A stretch of DNA of 64,000 nt from Microbacterium schleiferi. GTDB lineage: Bacteria; Actinomycetota; Actinomycetes; Actinomycetales; Microbacteriaceae. This document shows positions 8,468-19,111 of the stretch, in pieces; the stretch's first letter is position 1; the number at the start of each line of letters is the position of its first letter. The translations under genes and the position numbers were made by a program. The stretch spans positions 2,790,001-2,854,000 of the forward strand of contig NZ_CP064760.1 of assembly GCF_015565955.1 (NCBI RefSeq). The letters run 5' to 3'. The notes beneath the pieces are model-generated. The model worked only from the letters and a program-made list of their open reading frames with translations. It ran no database searches and was not told where the DNA came from.

Positions 8468-9808
8468 TGGCGGGCCTTTCCTTGGGGAGTTCATACAGGA
8501 TGCGGCGTTCACGCAGCGCGAGCGCCGAGCCGAGGGTGAGCGGACCGAGCCGGCCGAGGAACATGAGGATGACGAGGACGATATCGCCGCCCGGTGGCAG
8601 GTCAGCCGTGATGCCGGTGCTCAGTCCGACCGTAGCGAACGCGGAGACGACCTCGAAGAGGATCTCATCCAGACCCCGTCCGGTCATGATCATGAGGGTG
8701 ATCGTCGCGATCATCACGGCACCGAGAGCGACGAGGACGACGGTGATCGCCTGCCGGTGAACGGCCCGCGACAGGCGCTTGCCGAAGACGTTGACGGCAG
8801 CCTCACCGCGCAGCTCCGTCCACATGATGAAGAACAGCACAGCGAACGTCGTGACTTTGATCCCGCCGGCGGTGCCGGCCGGACCGCCCCGATGAACATC
8901 AGCACGTCCATCCCGAGCCAGGTCTCGTCGTGCATCAGGCCGATGTCGACCGAGTTGAAGCCTGCCGTTCGGGTCTGCACCGAGTGGAAGAAGCCCATCA
9001 ACACGCGATCGGCCGGCGGATACGTGCCGAAGGTGCCCTCGTTGGACCACTCGAGAACCGTGATGTACACGGTTCCGGCCACCAGCAGCACCGCCGTGCC
9101 CCACAGCATGACGCGCGTGTTCATGCTCCAGTGCAGCGGCTTGCGGAACTCCTTGCGCAGTTGGAGAAGGACCGGAAAGCCCAGACCGCCCAGGATCACC
9201 GCGCCGCAGATCGGCAACACGATGAACGGGTCGGCGGCGAACGGGATGAGGTTGTCGCTGTAGAGGGCGAATCCGGCGTTGTTGAACGACGAGACCGCAT
9301 GGAACAGGGCGTGCCAGGCAGCCTCACCGATGCCGTACCCGTAGTGGAACAGGAACCGCGGAAACAGGAAGACGAAGACAACGGCCTCGATCGCGAGCGA
9401 CATGAGCACGATGCCGCGTACGAGACCCTTCACGTCGCGGGTCGAGAGTGCCCCCGCTTCGGCTGCTGCCGTCATCCGCGCCCGCACGCTGAACCGGCGG
9501 GCGACGAGCAAACCGACGAGGGACGCGAAGATCATGATCCCGAGGCCGCCGAGCTGAATGAGCAGCATGATGACAACGAGCCCGAAGCCGCTCCAGTGCG
9601 TGGCCGTGTCAAGGACCGTGAGGCCGGTGACGCACACCGCCGACGTCGCGGTGAACAGCGCATCCACGAAGCGTGTGCCGCGACCGTCAGCCGCCGAGAT
9701 CGGGAGGAAAAGGAGCACTGTTCCCGCAAGAACGGCACCGGCGAAGCCGAACACGATCACCTGCGCGGGGTGGGGTCGCCACCAGCCGCGTCGTCCGGGC
9801 GTCCTCAT
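8460..9808 (-). CDS. TrkH/KtrB-family potassium transporter membrane subunit (second copy; frame broken once)
   Basis: Membrane subunit partner of the TrkA gene just downstream. Filter loops CVTGLTVLD, NNAGFALY, RTAGFNSVD and ATVGLSTG are all present. The frame breaks inside the signature that should read FIGGGPAGTAGGIKVTT. Adding one G to the GGGG run (CCCC at 8887-8890 on the plus strand) restores it exactly and gives a 449-residue protein. The break is therefore probably a sequencing artefact. The start is ATG at 9808; the ribosome site is weak. The end overlaps the TrkA gene by eight bases as in the first unit. Confidence 0.88.
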
Positions 9809-9944
9809 CGCTGCGCGCCCGCCTCTGAAGGGGAGACCGTCATGTCACCACGCAGTCACGATCGAGACGCAATCACGATCGAGAAGCATACGCCTCCACG
9901 CCGCCACCATCGATCGGTTTGCCGAGCCAGCGAGTCACCTCGTG

Positions 9945-10006
9945 CGTGAGGGGTCGCAACACGCCGCTGCGTCGTGCGCGCGTGCGGCGTGTTGCGACCC
10001 CTCGCG
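9945..10006. repeat. long intergenic palindrome, family 1, copy B
   Basis: Arms at 9945-9967 and 9984-10006 contain the same core, GGGGTCGCAACACGCCGC, as copy A at 7697-7758, with one mismatch between the outer arms. It lies 13 bases downstream of the proC stop and upstream of the second TrkH gene, and is probably the proC mRNA end. Confidence 0.85.
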
Positions 10007-10019
10007 TGGGACAGCAGCG

Positions 10020-10855
10020 TCAGGAGCCGGCAGCGAGCTCGCGCGACCGGGCGAGCGCCGCATCCGTCGCCCGCCCGAACAGTGCACTGAGATCGGCGTC
10101 TTGGAGCACAGCGATCGCCCGCTCGGTCGTGCCCTTCGGGCTCGTGACCTGCCGGCGCAGTTCCCTCGGGTCCTCCCGGATGCCTCCAACAGCGCACACG
10201 CTCCCACGAACGTCTGCTCGACGAGAAGGCGCGCCTGGTCGGGCGTGAAGCCCTTGTGCTCGGCGGCACGGGCGAGTTCCTCGATGAGGAGGTACACGTA
10301 GGCGGGCCCGGACCCGGAGATCGTGCCGAGGGCGTCGATCTGCTCCTCGTCGAGGTCAACGACGACACCGACGGTCTCGAACAGCCCCCGCACCGTCGCA
10401 CGATCCTCGGCGCTGGCGCGAGATCCCGCCGCGAGGCCCGTGACGGCGCGACCGACCAGAGCCGGCGTGTTCGGCATGGATCGCAGCACGGCGACGCCAT
10501 CCGGCAGGAGCGCCTCGTACGTCGCCGTCGTCACACCCGCCGCAAGACTGACGACGATCGCGTCGGGGCGCAGCGCTGGGGCGATCTCACGGAGCAGGTC
10601 GGGAACCATCGCGGGTTTGACCCCGACGAGAACGACATCGGCTTCCGCAGCCGACATCCGATTGCGCTCGGGGTACTCGTCAAGCGCGTAGCTGCGGATA
10701 CCGGGGATGTCGGCGAGGAGAGCCGCCTTCTGTCCCGACCGGTTGGTGGCGATGACATCTGCCGACCCGGATGCGGCGACGCCGCGGGCGATCGCGCCTC
10801 CCATCGAACCTGCTCCGAGGACGGCGACGACGAGGGAGGGTGCGTGCGATGCCAT
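10020..10855 (-). CDS. proC: pyrroline-5-carboxylate reductase (frame broken once)
   Basis: Last step of proline biosynthesis: NAD(P)H reduction of pyrroline-5-carboxylate. The N-terminal Rossmann motif is VLGAGSMGGAIARG (residues 12-25). The family also shows VGVKPAMVPDLL, SMPNTPALVG and the C-terminal signature ISGSGPAYVYLLIEELA. The frame breaks after LLEASG. Adding one G to the GGG run (CCC at 10175-10177) gives EDPRELRRQVTSPKGTTE, the expected C-terminal dimer helix, and a normal stop at 10020. The corrected length is about 278 residues. As a biosynthetic gene it is unlikely to be truly broken. Confidence 0.9.
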
Positions 10856-11014
10856 GGCGCCATCCTAGGCGCGCAACTTCTGCCAATTTTCACGCTCGGC
10901 GTCTCCCCTCCCGGGGTGGGGGCGGGCTATCGTCGGAGGAGTCGGCGCATCGGACGCGCCGCGCCGGCCTGGGTCACTCCAGAACCAGAGCCACTCGAGA
11001 ACCAAGGATCCGCT

Positions 11015-12126
11015 ATGACGCTTTTCGACGGCATCGCCTCCCGCACGATCGACACTCCCCGCCTCGCCGTGAACATCCTCGAGCGCACCGATGACGACCC
11101 GGCGACGCCCGCCGATCGCACCATCGTGTTCGTGCACGGGAACGTCTCGTCGGCGCTGTTCTGGCAGGAGACCATGCAGGATCTGCCGTCCGACCTTCGC
11201 GTCATCGCGATCGATCTGCGCGGCTTCGGCGGAACCGAGAACCTCCCGGTGGATGCCACCCGCGGTGTCCGCGACTTCAGCGATGACGTGTTCGCGGCGA
11301 TGGAGGCTCTCGGCATCCCGACCGCCCACTTCGTCGGCTGGTCCATGGGCGGTGGCGTCGTGATGCAGTACGCACTCGACCATCCCGTCCTGAGCCTCAC
11401 GCTTCAGGCACCGGTCTCTCCCTACGGGTTCGGCGGCACTCGACGTGACGGCACCCGCCTCACCGACGACGACGCCGGCACGGGTGGCGGCGGCGGAAAC
11501 CCGGACTTCGTCGAGCGGCTCACCGCCGGCGACACCAGCGACGAGGCACAGACCTCCCCCGCAGTGTCTTCCGCTCCGGCTACGTTGCCCCGGGCTACAG
11601 CAGCGAGCACGAGGACGTCTGGGTCGAATCGATGCTCACCACCTCGACCGCAACGGGAAACTATCCCGGTGACGGCGTGCCGAGCGAGAACTGGCCCGGG
11701 TTTGCCGCGGGCACGATGGGCGTGCTCAACACGATGGTGCCCCAGTACTTCAACACCTCGTCGATCGTCGAGCTCGAAACCAAGCCGCCGATCCTCTGGG
11801 TGCACGGCACGGCCGATGCGATCGTGTCGGATGCCTCGTTCTACGACCTGAACCACCTCGGCGCTCTCGGCATCATCCCGGGGTGGCCGGGCGAGGATGT
11901 CGCTCCGGCGCAGCAGATGGTCTCGCAGACTCGTGACGTGCTCGAGGCCTACGCGGCCGCGGGCGGGCATGTCGAAGAGCTGAGCCTGGAGGGTGTGGGG
12001 CATTCGCCGCACCTCGAGCGCCCCGTCGAATTCCGCCACGCGCTGCTGCAGGTCATCGGCTACATCGGGCAGCCTCCGACGTCGCTTCCCGCGACCGAGA
12101 CGATCATCCTGCGCTCCGCCGACTGA
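11015..12126 (+). CDS. alpha/beta hydrolase (frame broken once)
   Basis: Alpha/beta-hydrolase-fold enzyme. It has the oxyanion-hole segment FVHGNVSSALF, the nucleophile elbow GWSMGGG (Ser), an acid loop HGTADAIVSDA and the catalytic His in GVGHSPHLERP. The frame breaks near residue 181. One extra C in the CCCCC run at 11556-11560 gives TSPRSVFRSGYVAPGYSSEH and joins both halves into about 370 residues. The start is ATG at 11015 with AAGGA seven bases upstream. The substrate is unknown; the long insertion between core strands suggests a bulky cap domain. Confidence 0.85.
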
Positions 12127-12166
12127 CCGTCTCGGCCGGCCCCGAGACGGGCCTAGACTCTCGCGC

Positions 12167-13150
12167 ATGAGTGCATCGGGCGGTAACCGCGCCATCATTG
12201 CGGCGTTCCTCGCGAACATGGGGATCGCGCTGTCGAAGTTCGCGGCGTGGTTCTTCTCCGGATCCGCATCGATGCTCGCCGAGGCGATCCACTCGGTCGC
12301 CGATTCGGGCAACCAGCTGCTGCTTCTGCTGGGCGGGCGGCAGTCGCGGCGCGCGGCGGATGCCGAGCATCCGTTCGGCTACGGCCGCGAGCGCTACGTG
12401 TACGCCTTCGTCGTCTCGATCATCCTGTTCTCGGTCGGCGGGCTGTTCTCGATCTACGAGGGCGTCGACAAACTCACGCATCCCCACGAGCTCGAGAACG
12501 TGTGGTTGCCCGTCCTCGTCCTGTTCATTGCGATCGGCCTGGAGTCGTATTCGCTGCGAACTGCCGTGCATGAGAGCAACCTCGTGCGCGCCAAAGGGCA
12601 GTCGTGGGTCTCGTTCGTGCGCCATGCGAAGGCGCCGGAGCTGCCGGTCGTTCTGCTCGAGGACGTCGCGGCGCTGACGGGCCTCGTCTTCGCCCTGTTC
12701 GGAGTGGGCATGACGTGGCTGACGGGTAACCCCGTCTTCGATGCCATCGGCACCCTCATGATCGGCACGCTGCTGATCCTGGTCGCGATCACGCTCGGCA
12801 TCGAAACCAAGAGCCTGCTCGTCGGCGAGGGCGCCACACGCGCCGACCGGGACCGCATCGTCGCCGCGATCGACAGCGGCGACGAGATCGAGCGCGTCAT
12901 CCACCTGAAGACGCTCTATCTCGGCCCCGACGAGCTCATGGTCGCCGGCAAGCTCGGGTTCACCTCCGACAAGACGCTCGGCGAGGTCGCCACCGACATC
13001 GATGCCATCGAGGCCCGCATCCGGGAGGTCGTCCCCATCGCCCGTGTCATCTATTTCGAGCCCGACATCTACCACGCCCCGACCGATCCGGCTTCGGATG
13101 CCGTGACGGCCGAGGTCTCGGCATCCGACCGCACCGATGCTCGTCCCTGA
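12167..13150 (+). CDS. cation diffusion facilitator (CDF/ZnT-type) transporter
   Basis: Divalent-metal/H+ antiporter of 327 residues with six predicted membrane segments. TM2 carries the metal-site pattern HSVAD within EAIHSVADSGNQ. The equivalent TM5 site reads EDVAALTG, as in the ZnT9-like subgroup rather than the HxxxD of zinc exporters such as ZitB. A C-terminal cytoplasmic ferredoxin-like domain follows from about residue 220. Metal specificity cannot be assigned. The start is ATG at 12167, 40 bases after the hydrolase stop. Confidence 0.85.
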   Translation: MSASGGNRAIIAAFLANMGIALSKFAAWFFSGSASMLAEAIHSVADSGNQLLLLLGGRQSRRAADAEHPFGYGRERYVYAFVVSIILFSVGGLFSIYEGVDKLTHPHELENVWLPVLVLFIAIGLESYSLRTAVHESNLVRAKGQSWVSFVRHAKAPELPVVLLEDVAALTGLVFALFGVGMTWLTGNPVFDAIGTLMIGTLLILVAITLGIETKSLLVGEGATRADRDRIVAAIDSGDEIERVIHLKTLYLGPDELMVAGKLGFTSDKTLGEVATDIDAIEARIREVVPIARVIYFEPDIYHAPTDPASDAVTAEVSASDRTDARP

Positions 13151-13161
13151 GGGAGGCCGAC

Positions 13162-14091
13162 ATGGAATACTGCATCTTCACCGAACCGCAGCAGGGCTTC
13201 TCGTATACGCAGCAGCTGGCAAGCGCGCAAGCGGCAGAGCGGCTCGGGTTCGACGGCTGGTTCCGGTCTGATCACTACCTCGCCATGGGCGAGGGTGACC
13301 CGCTTCCCGGTCCCACGGATGCCTGGACGACTCTTGCGGGACTAGCTCGCGAGACAGAGCGGGTGCGCCTGGGTACTCTCGTCTCCCCCGTGACCTTCCG
13401 CCACCCCGGGATCCTCGCGATCCAGGTCGCGCAGGTCGATGAGATGTCAGGCGGACGCGCTGAGCTCGGCCTCGGGGCCGGATGGTTCGAGCGCGAGCAC
13501 GAGGCCTACGGCATCCCGTTTCCCGGGCGGCGATTCGACCTGTTCGAAGAGCAGCTTGAGGTGATCACGGGACTGTGGCAGACCCGCGAGGGCGAGGCGT
13601 TCCAGCACGAGGGCCGCGCCTACCGGCTGACTGACTCACCGGCACTTCCCAAGCCCGTGCAGCAGCCGGTTCCGATCATCATCGGCGGTGGTGGCCCGCG
13701 GCGCACACCCGCGCTGGCGGCGCGGTTTGCCACCGAGTTCAACATCGGCTTCCAGCCCGAGGATCGGGTTGCCGAGGCCTTCGACCGCGTTCGTCAGGCG
13801 TGCGTCGAGGCGGGGCGGGACCCGGCATCCCTCACGCTATCGGTGGCCCTCCCGACGGTGGTCGGTCACGACGATGCGAGCCTGAACCGGCGCCTCGCGG
13901 CGATCGGCCAGCAGAGGTCCGGCGACGAGAGCGCTGCGATGTTCTTCGGCGGTCCGGACGAGATCGTTCCCAAGGTCGAGCGCCTGGCCGCGCTCGGCGC
14001 CACCCGCATCTACTTCCAGCAGGTGAATCTGACCGACCTCGACCAGCTCGATGAGCTCGGAGCCAGCATCCTTCCCCAGCTTCCCCGGTAG
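13162..14091 (+). CDS. LLM-class F420-dependent oxidoreductase
   Basis: Luciferase-like (TIM-barrel) flavin/F420 oxidoreductase of 309 residues. Family features are the opening YCIFTEPQQGFSY, the segment LGTLVSPVTFRHPGILA and the phosphate-binding stretch VPIIIGGGGPRRTPALAARF. F420 rather than FMN use is inferred from the closest family type and from the actinobacterial background. The ATG at 13162 has GGGAGG upstream and follows the CDF gene by 11 bases, so the two are probably cotranscribed. The substrate is unknown. Confidence 0.88.
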   Translation: MEYCIFTEPQQGFSYTQQLASAQAAERLGFDGWFRSDHYLAMGEGDPLPGPTDAWTTLAGLARETERVRLGTLVSPVTFRHPGILAIQVAQVDEMSGGRAELGLGAGWFEREHEAYGIPFPGRRFDLFEEQLEVITGLWQTREGEAFQHEGRAYRLTDSPALPKPVQQPVPIIIGGGGPRRTPALAARFATEFNIGFQPEDRVAEAFDRVRQACVEAGRDPASLTLSVALPTVVGHDDASLNRRLAAIGQQRSGDESAAMFFGGPDEIVPKVERLAALGATRIYFQQVNLTDLDQLDELGASILPQLPR

Positions 14092-14119
14092 CTCGCGCGT
14101 CTCCCCTGCGTCTCCCCGC

Positions 14120-14207
14120 CGTCGCTAACTCCTCACGATCGACGCTTGTCACCGGATTCTGGCCGGCGACAGGCTCGATCCGGACCGGGATTGAGGAGTT
14201 AGCGACG
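14120..14207. repeat. long intergenic palindrome, family 3
   Basis: Perfect 16-base arms, CGTCGCTAACTCCTCA (14120-14135) and its complement (14192-14207), are separated by 56 bases. It lies between the convergent LLM oxidoreductase and tadA genes and fills the intergenic space. No second copy was found in this window. Confidence 0.8.
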
Positions 14208-14233
14208 CCGAACGGGTATCACCGGGCCGGGTG

Positions 14234-14701
14234 TCAGGACTCGCGGCGGTCGGCGAAGAAGTCGCGCAGTACGGATGCGGCGGCGTCAGCCTCGACGCCG
14301 CCGATGACCTCCGCGCGAACCGGCAGCCGACGATCGCGCACGACATCGTAGAGCGAGCCGGCGGCTCCCGCCTTGTCGTCCCAGGCGCCGAACACCAGCC
14401 GGGAGATATGAGCCTGCAGGAGGGCGCCGGCGCACATGAGACACGGCTCGAGGGTCACGACGAGGGTGCATCCCTCGAGATTCCAGGAGCCCCTAACCCG
14501 GGCCGCCTCGCGCATCGCGATGATCTCGGCGTGGGCTGTCGGATCGGTTGTCGCCTCACGGAGGTTGCGGCCTGCGCCGATGACCGCGCCCGTCTCGTCG
14601 AGGATGACGGCGCCGACGGGGACCTCGCCCGCTGCCCCGGCCTCTTGTGCCAGCTGGAGCGCGCGACTCATCGCCAAACGGTCGGTGTCGGCATGGGTCA
14701 C
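14234..14701 (-). CDS. tadA: tRNA adenosine(34) deaminase TadA
   Basis: Zinc-dependent deaminase converting A34 to inosine in the tRNA(Arg) anticodon. The 155-residue protein has the HAE motif in [11 protein letters not shown] and the PCxxC motif in [12 protein letters not shown], which together supply one His and two Cys ligands plus the catalytic Glu. The segment [17 protein letters not shown] is typical of TadA. The start is GTG at 14701. It is divergent from upp with 29 bases between starts, so the promoters must overlap. Confidence 0.93.
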   Translation of the reverse strand: MTHADTDRLAMSRALQLAQEAGAAGEVPVGAVILDETGAVIGAGRNLREATTDPTAHAEIIAMREAARVRGSWNLEGCTLVVTLEPCLMCAGALLQAHISRLVFGAWDDKAGAAGSLYDVVRDRRLPVRAEVIGGVEADAAASVLRDFFADRRES

Positions 14702-14730
14702 GGCACGAGCCTAGGACTACTCTGAGGCGT

Positions 14731-15363
14731 ATGCGCTTGCACGTTGCCGATCACCCGCTCATCACGCACAAGCTCACCGTCCTGCGGGACAAGCGGACGA
14801 CCTCACCGGTCTTCCGGCAGCTGACCGAAGAGCTCGTGACTCTCCTGGCCTACGAGGCAACCCGCAACGTCCGGGTCTCAGAGATCACCATCCACACCCC
14901 CGTGACCGAGACGACCGGCGTCAAGATCAGCGAACCGCGCCCGATCGTGGTCCCCATCCTGCGCGCGGGCCTCGGCATGCTCGACGGGATGGTCAAGCTG
15001 CTCCCCACCGCCGAGGTCGGGTTCCTCGGCATGGTGCGCAATGAAGAGACCCTCGAGCCCACGACCTACGCCGAGCGCCTGCCCGCGGACCTGAGCGATC
15101 GGCAGTGCTTCGTGCTGGACCCCATGCTGGCAACCGGCGGCTCGCTCGGCATGGCGATCGAGTTCCTCTTCGACCGCGGTGCGCAGGACGTCACCGCGAT
15201 CTGCCTCCTTGGTGCGCCCGAGGGTGTTGCCGCGATCGAGAAGCAGGTGGATGGTCGCGACGTGACGCTGGTGCTGGGTGCGATGGACGAGCGCCTCAAC
15301 GAGCGCGGCTACATCGTGCCCGGACTCGGCGACGCCGGCGATCGCCTCTACGGCACAGTCTGA
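14731..15363 (+). CDS. upp: uracil phosphoribosyltransferase
   Basis: Pyrimidine salvage enzyme making UMP from uracil and PRPP. It has 210 residues, the normal family length. It shows the N-terminal [13 protein letters not shown], the uracil loop [10 protein letters not shown] and the PRPP loop [10 protein letters not shown] (about residues 130-139). The C-terminal uracil-binding segment [17 protein letters not shown] is intact. The start is ATG at 14731 with TGAGG upstream. Confidence 0.96.
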   Translation: MRLHVADHPLITHKLTVLRDKRTTSPVFRQLTEELVTLLAYEATRNVRVSEITIHTPVTETTGVKISEPRPIVVPILRAGLGMLDGMVKLLPTAEVGFLGMVRNEETLEPTTYAERLPADLSDRQCFVLDPMLATGGSLGMAIEFLFDRGAQDVTAICLLGAPEGVAAIEKQVDGRDVTLVLGAMDERLNERGYIVPGLGDAGDRLYGTV

Positions 15364-15390
15364 GCAGGCGGGCGCGAGCCGCCGCCCGAA

Positions 15391-18300
15391 CTAGCGAGTC
15401 GTCTCGGGCGGAAGCGCGCCGACCAATCGCGCGAATCCGCTGAGGCGAGCGACACCCTCCGGCGTACGCGGGAGGTCGTCGAGCACCCCCGGTGAAAAGA
15501 CGATGTACGCGGTGTGCATCGCCCGCGAGATGGCGACGTTGAGGCGGTTGCGAAGCAGCAGGAACTCCAGTCCTCGCGGCGCGTCGCGCCCCGAGGATGC
15601 CGCGAGGGAGACGATCGCGACGGCCGCCTCCTGCCCCTGAAAGCGGTCGACGGTCCCGACGGGAACCTCGGGAAAACCTGCGGCCGACAGGGCTGACTCG
15701 ACGAGCACCTGCTGGGCGTTGTACGGCGTCACGACGATGATGTCGGAGGCCCGCAGCGGTCGGGAACCGGCCACGGTCATGCCGCCATTTCCGTCGTCGT
15801 CCGCGATATCCGTCCACGCACGCCCGACGAGATCGCGCACGATCGCAACGACGGCCTCGGCTTCTTCCGGCGACTGGGTAGCCCGCCCGCGGTGACGCAC
15901 CGGCACCGGCACGACGCCGGCCGATACTCCGTCGAGGTGCCGCAGCGCTGTGCTGGGGTGTGCGCGCAGCGCGCCGCGGTACGAGAGGGTGGAGACGGGC
16001 GCGGTGACCGCGGGATGCATCCGTCGTGATGCTGCGAGGAAGCGCCCGAAGCTCGGCGCGATGACATCTTCACCGTCCATGATCCATCCGAGCGCCGACG
16101 TGTCGACCGGCTCCGGATGCGTGCCCTGACTCACCTGCGGAAGCTGCTGCGGGTCACCGATGAGCAGCAGCCGCGGAGAGGCGAGCGAGACCGCGATCGT
16201 CGACGCGAGCGAGAACTGCCCGGCCTCGTCGATGACGAGGAGGTCAAGACTCCCCGTGGCACACGGCCCTCGTGGCTGAAGTCCCACGCCGTCCCGCCGA
16301 CGACGAAACCCGCTGCCACGTTCTCGGCAGCGAACGCCGGGATCCCGTTCTTGGGGATCACCGTGAAGGGGACGTCGGCGTCGGCATCCTTCGGCGCCTT
16401 CGCGACCCGGGAGGCAGGCACACCCGCGGCGATCACGCGCCCGAGCATGTGTTCGACGACCGCGTGCGATTGAGCCACGACCCCCACGCGGAATCCGTGC
16501 TCGGTGACGAGCCGCTCGATCACGTGCGAACCGACGTAGGTCTTGCCGGTACCCGGCGGGCCCTGCACCGACAGCGCGCTGTGGTCGAGCCGAAGGACGG
16601 CCCTGACGAGGGCGTCGACGTCATCGCTCGCGGCAGACTCCGTCGACATCGGAGCGTCAGGGAGGAGTCGGGCGGGGAGCCGGCGAAGGATGTCGGATGC
16701 CGGGTCCTGCGGGAATCCCGGGTGCGCGTCGATGACAGACGCGGCCCACGCGTCGATCGCCGTCTGCTGGTTGGCGGCACGGGGCGGCGCGGCGGGCGTC
16801 AGCGCGATCGGCAGCTCCTGCCAGGTGAAGCCCTCGACCGCGCGCTCTTCGATCACCACGCCGTCCTCGAGCTCCTCGAGGACGCTCACCCGATGATCGG
16901 CGTGAATCCACCGCGGCGACGCATCGACGGGGAAGGGAGCGGGCAGTTCGTAGATCGCGAACGGATCAGCGCCGGGTCGCAACCGCGTGCCGGGCGCGAG
17001 TTCGCCGCGCACTTCGACGACGCGCCTGTCCGATCGCGAGCCTTCTGGTCGGTGCCAGTCTTCACGGATGCGGGAGCGTGTGGCGTCGACCGCAACGACA
17101 TCTCGTGTGTCTTCCCACAGCGACATCGGTTCGCGAAGTCGCAGAAAATGGGTAGCCCAGAACGACTTGGCCTCGCGCGGGTAGTAATCGATTGCCGCGG
17201 CAGCAAGGCGCAGCGCCTGCGCATCCGCCTCCTCAGCCGTCTCGCTCGCCAGACGCAGCAGCGTCGTGGCCTGCGGCGAGGGCTCGTATCCGCTCTCGGT
17301 CGGCTCAGGGTTAGCGGCCGGACGCCGACCGGTCTCGCGCGCGCGGTCGACGAGCCAATCCCGGAGCCGGCGCGTCGACACGCAGTCGTAGCGGTTGTAG
17401 TCGGCGATGTCGTCGAGGATGCTCTGGGCGGCACCCTCGTCGCCCTCCTCGGCGAGTGCCCTGGCCTCGACGTACCGCACGATGGAGTCATCGCCCCGCT
17501 GCACGTCGCTCGTGCGGACCTCGGCACCCATGTACAGCGGCTCGAGCTTCTTGATCGAGTACGAGCGTGACCCGACACGCAGAGCCCGCCGGACGACGGG
17601 GTAGAGATCGACGAACACCCCGTCGCGCAGCAGGCGATCGACCTCGGCTTCGCGGACCCCGTAGCGGGCCGCCATCTGCAGCAGGTGCGTGGGCTCGTAG
17701 GGCGCGTAGTGGTAGATGTGCATGTCGGGGTGCGCGCGACGGCGCAGCGCGACCATGTCGAGAAACGTCTCGAGCGCGGCGCGCTCATCGTCGAAGGAGT
17801 GCGCCCACAGCGCGCTGTACTGCTCGCGGTCATCGACCCACCCGAACAGATAGTCCAGCCCCCAGGAAATCGTCTGGTCGCGACCGCGCTCATCACCATC
17901 GACCGCTTCGGTATACAGCGGGTCTCCCTCGAAATCGAAGAAGAGATCGCCGTGGTCAGGCCGTGGCAAGGCGGCCAGGGCAGCCGGAGCGACGACCTCG
18001 AACGGCGGCGCGTCGGGCGTCGCGGTGACGGCGTGCTCGGCGGCGGCACCGGCGGCGGATGAACCGAAGGCACCGACGCCGGCGGCTGTCCGCAGTTGCA
18101 GTCGCGCCTGGGTGCGCAGCATCGCGAAGGTGTCGGGGTTCATTCCCGGGGGTGCCACGCTGGCCGCGGCCAGGTCATCGATCGTGCGGATGCCGGCAGC
18201 CTGCATCCGTTCTCGCTGGACCGGACGGATGCCGGCGACCAGGAGCAGATCCCGGGTCGCAACGACCTCGAGCTCGCACGTCGGGCACCTGCCGCATGCA

Positions 18301-18971
18301 ACGACACCCAGCTCGCCGCGCGGATCATCCCACGCAATCGGGTCGGATGCTTCGAGCCGGTCTGTGAGGAGGGCACGCAGGCGCTGGCGTCGCAGCGCAT
18401 AGACGGGCAGGAGGTCGTCGACACGGTGGGTACTGGTCGATCCGTCACCGAGGAGCAATTGCACCTCATCCGAGCGCGGCACCCCTAGCCGGTCGAGCCG
18501 GTCCACGTATGCCGCAAGCTGCATGAGGGCTGTGACTCGCGCGTGGCGGGCGAGCTTCGTGTCCTGCACGACCCAGCGTCCGTCGGTGCCGCGCAGGAGG
18601 AAGTCCGCGAAGCCGACGAACTCCTCATCGGCGAAGGTCGCCTGGTAGATCACGACTGCCCCGTCAGCGCGCAGCGCGTCGCCTGTCAGCTCCACGGCGC
18701 GAGCGAGAGCGTCGGCATCCGAGGAGGAGGTCTCGGGGATCTCGAGCACGGCGTCGCCGAACTGCTCCCGGTAGGCAGCGAGAGTGCGGCGTTCGTGCGC
18801 GTCACCGAGCCGTCCCGCCCGCTCCAGGGTGAGATCGACCGGATCCTCGACCGGATCGACCCGACCGAGCTTCGCGTCGACGGCTCGAACCCAGGCGAAC
18901 TCGCACTCGGCAGCGGCTTTGAGGTCGCTTGCACTCCAGACGAACCGGTGCTCGCTCTCGATGTATCGCAT
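15391..18971 (-). CDS. TM0106-family RecB-like nuclease fused to superfamily I helicase (frame broken once)
   Basis: A large fusion of about 1,193 residues. The N-terminal third is a RecB-like nuclease of the TM0106 type. Cysteines at C23 (AECEFAW) and CGRCPTC near 225-232 match the Fe-S cluster spacing of Cas4/AddB-like nucleases. A second nuclease-like segment FFDFEGDPLYTEAV follows near residue 340. The C-terminal part is a UPF1/Dna2-like helicase with Walker A GPPGTGKT near 803, motif II DEAGQ near 915 and a final VGTVDRFQGQEA. Adding one G to the GGGG run (CCCC at 16252-16255) restores GSLDLLVIDEAGQ. The DNA-repair role is inferred from the domains. Confidence 0.88.
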
Positions 18972-19111
18972 GATGCCTTTCCGCTCCCGACGATAGCCGG
19001 GGCATCCGACACGACCCAGTCGACGTGCGGTCCCGCGCTGCGGTCCTGCGCTGCCACCGCGCGGCACGACGCTTCTGGGCGCGCGCACACGCGAAGTGCG
19101 AGACTGGGACC

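Noticed and set aside
8887..8890. Programmed frameshift in the second TrkH gene
   Set aside because: No slippery heptamer or downstream stimulator, and the same kind of break occurs in nine unrelated genes.
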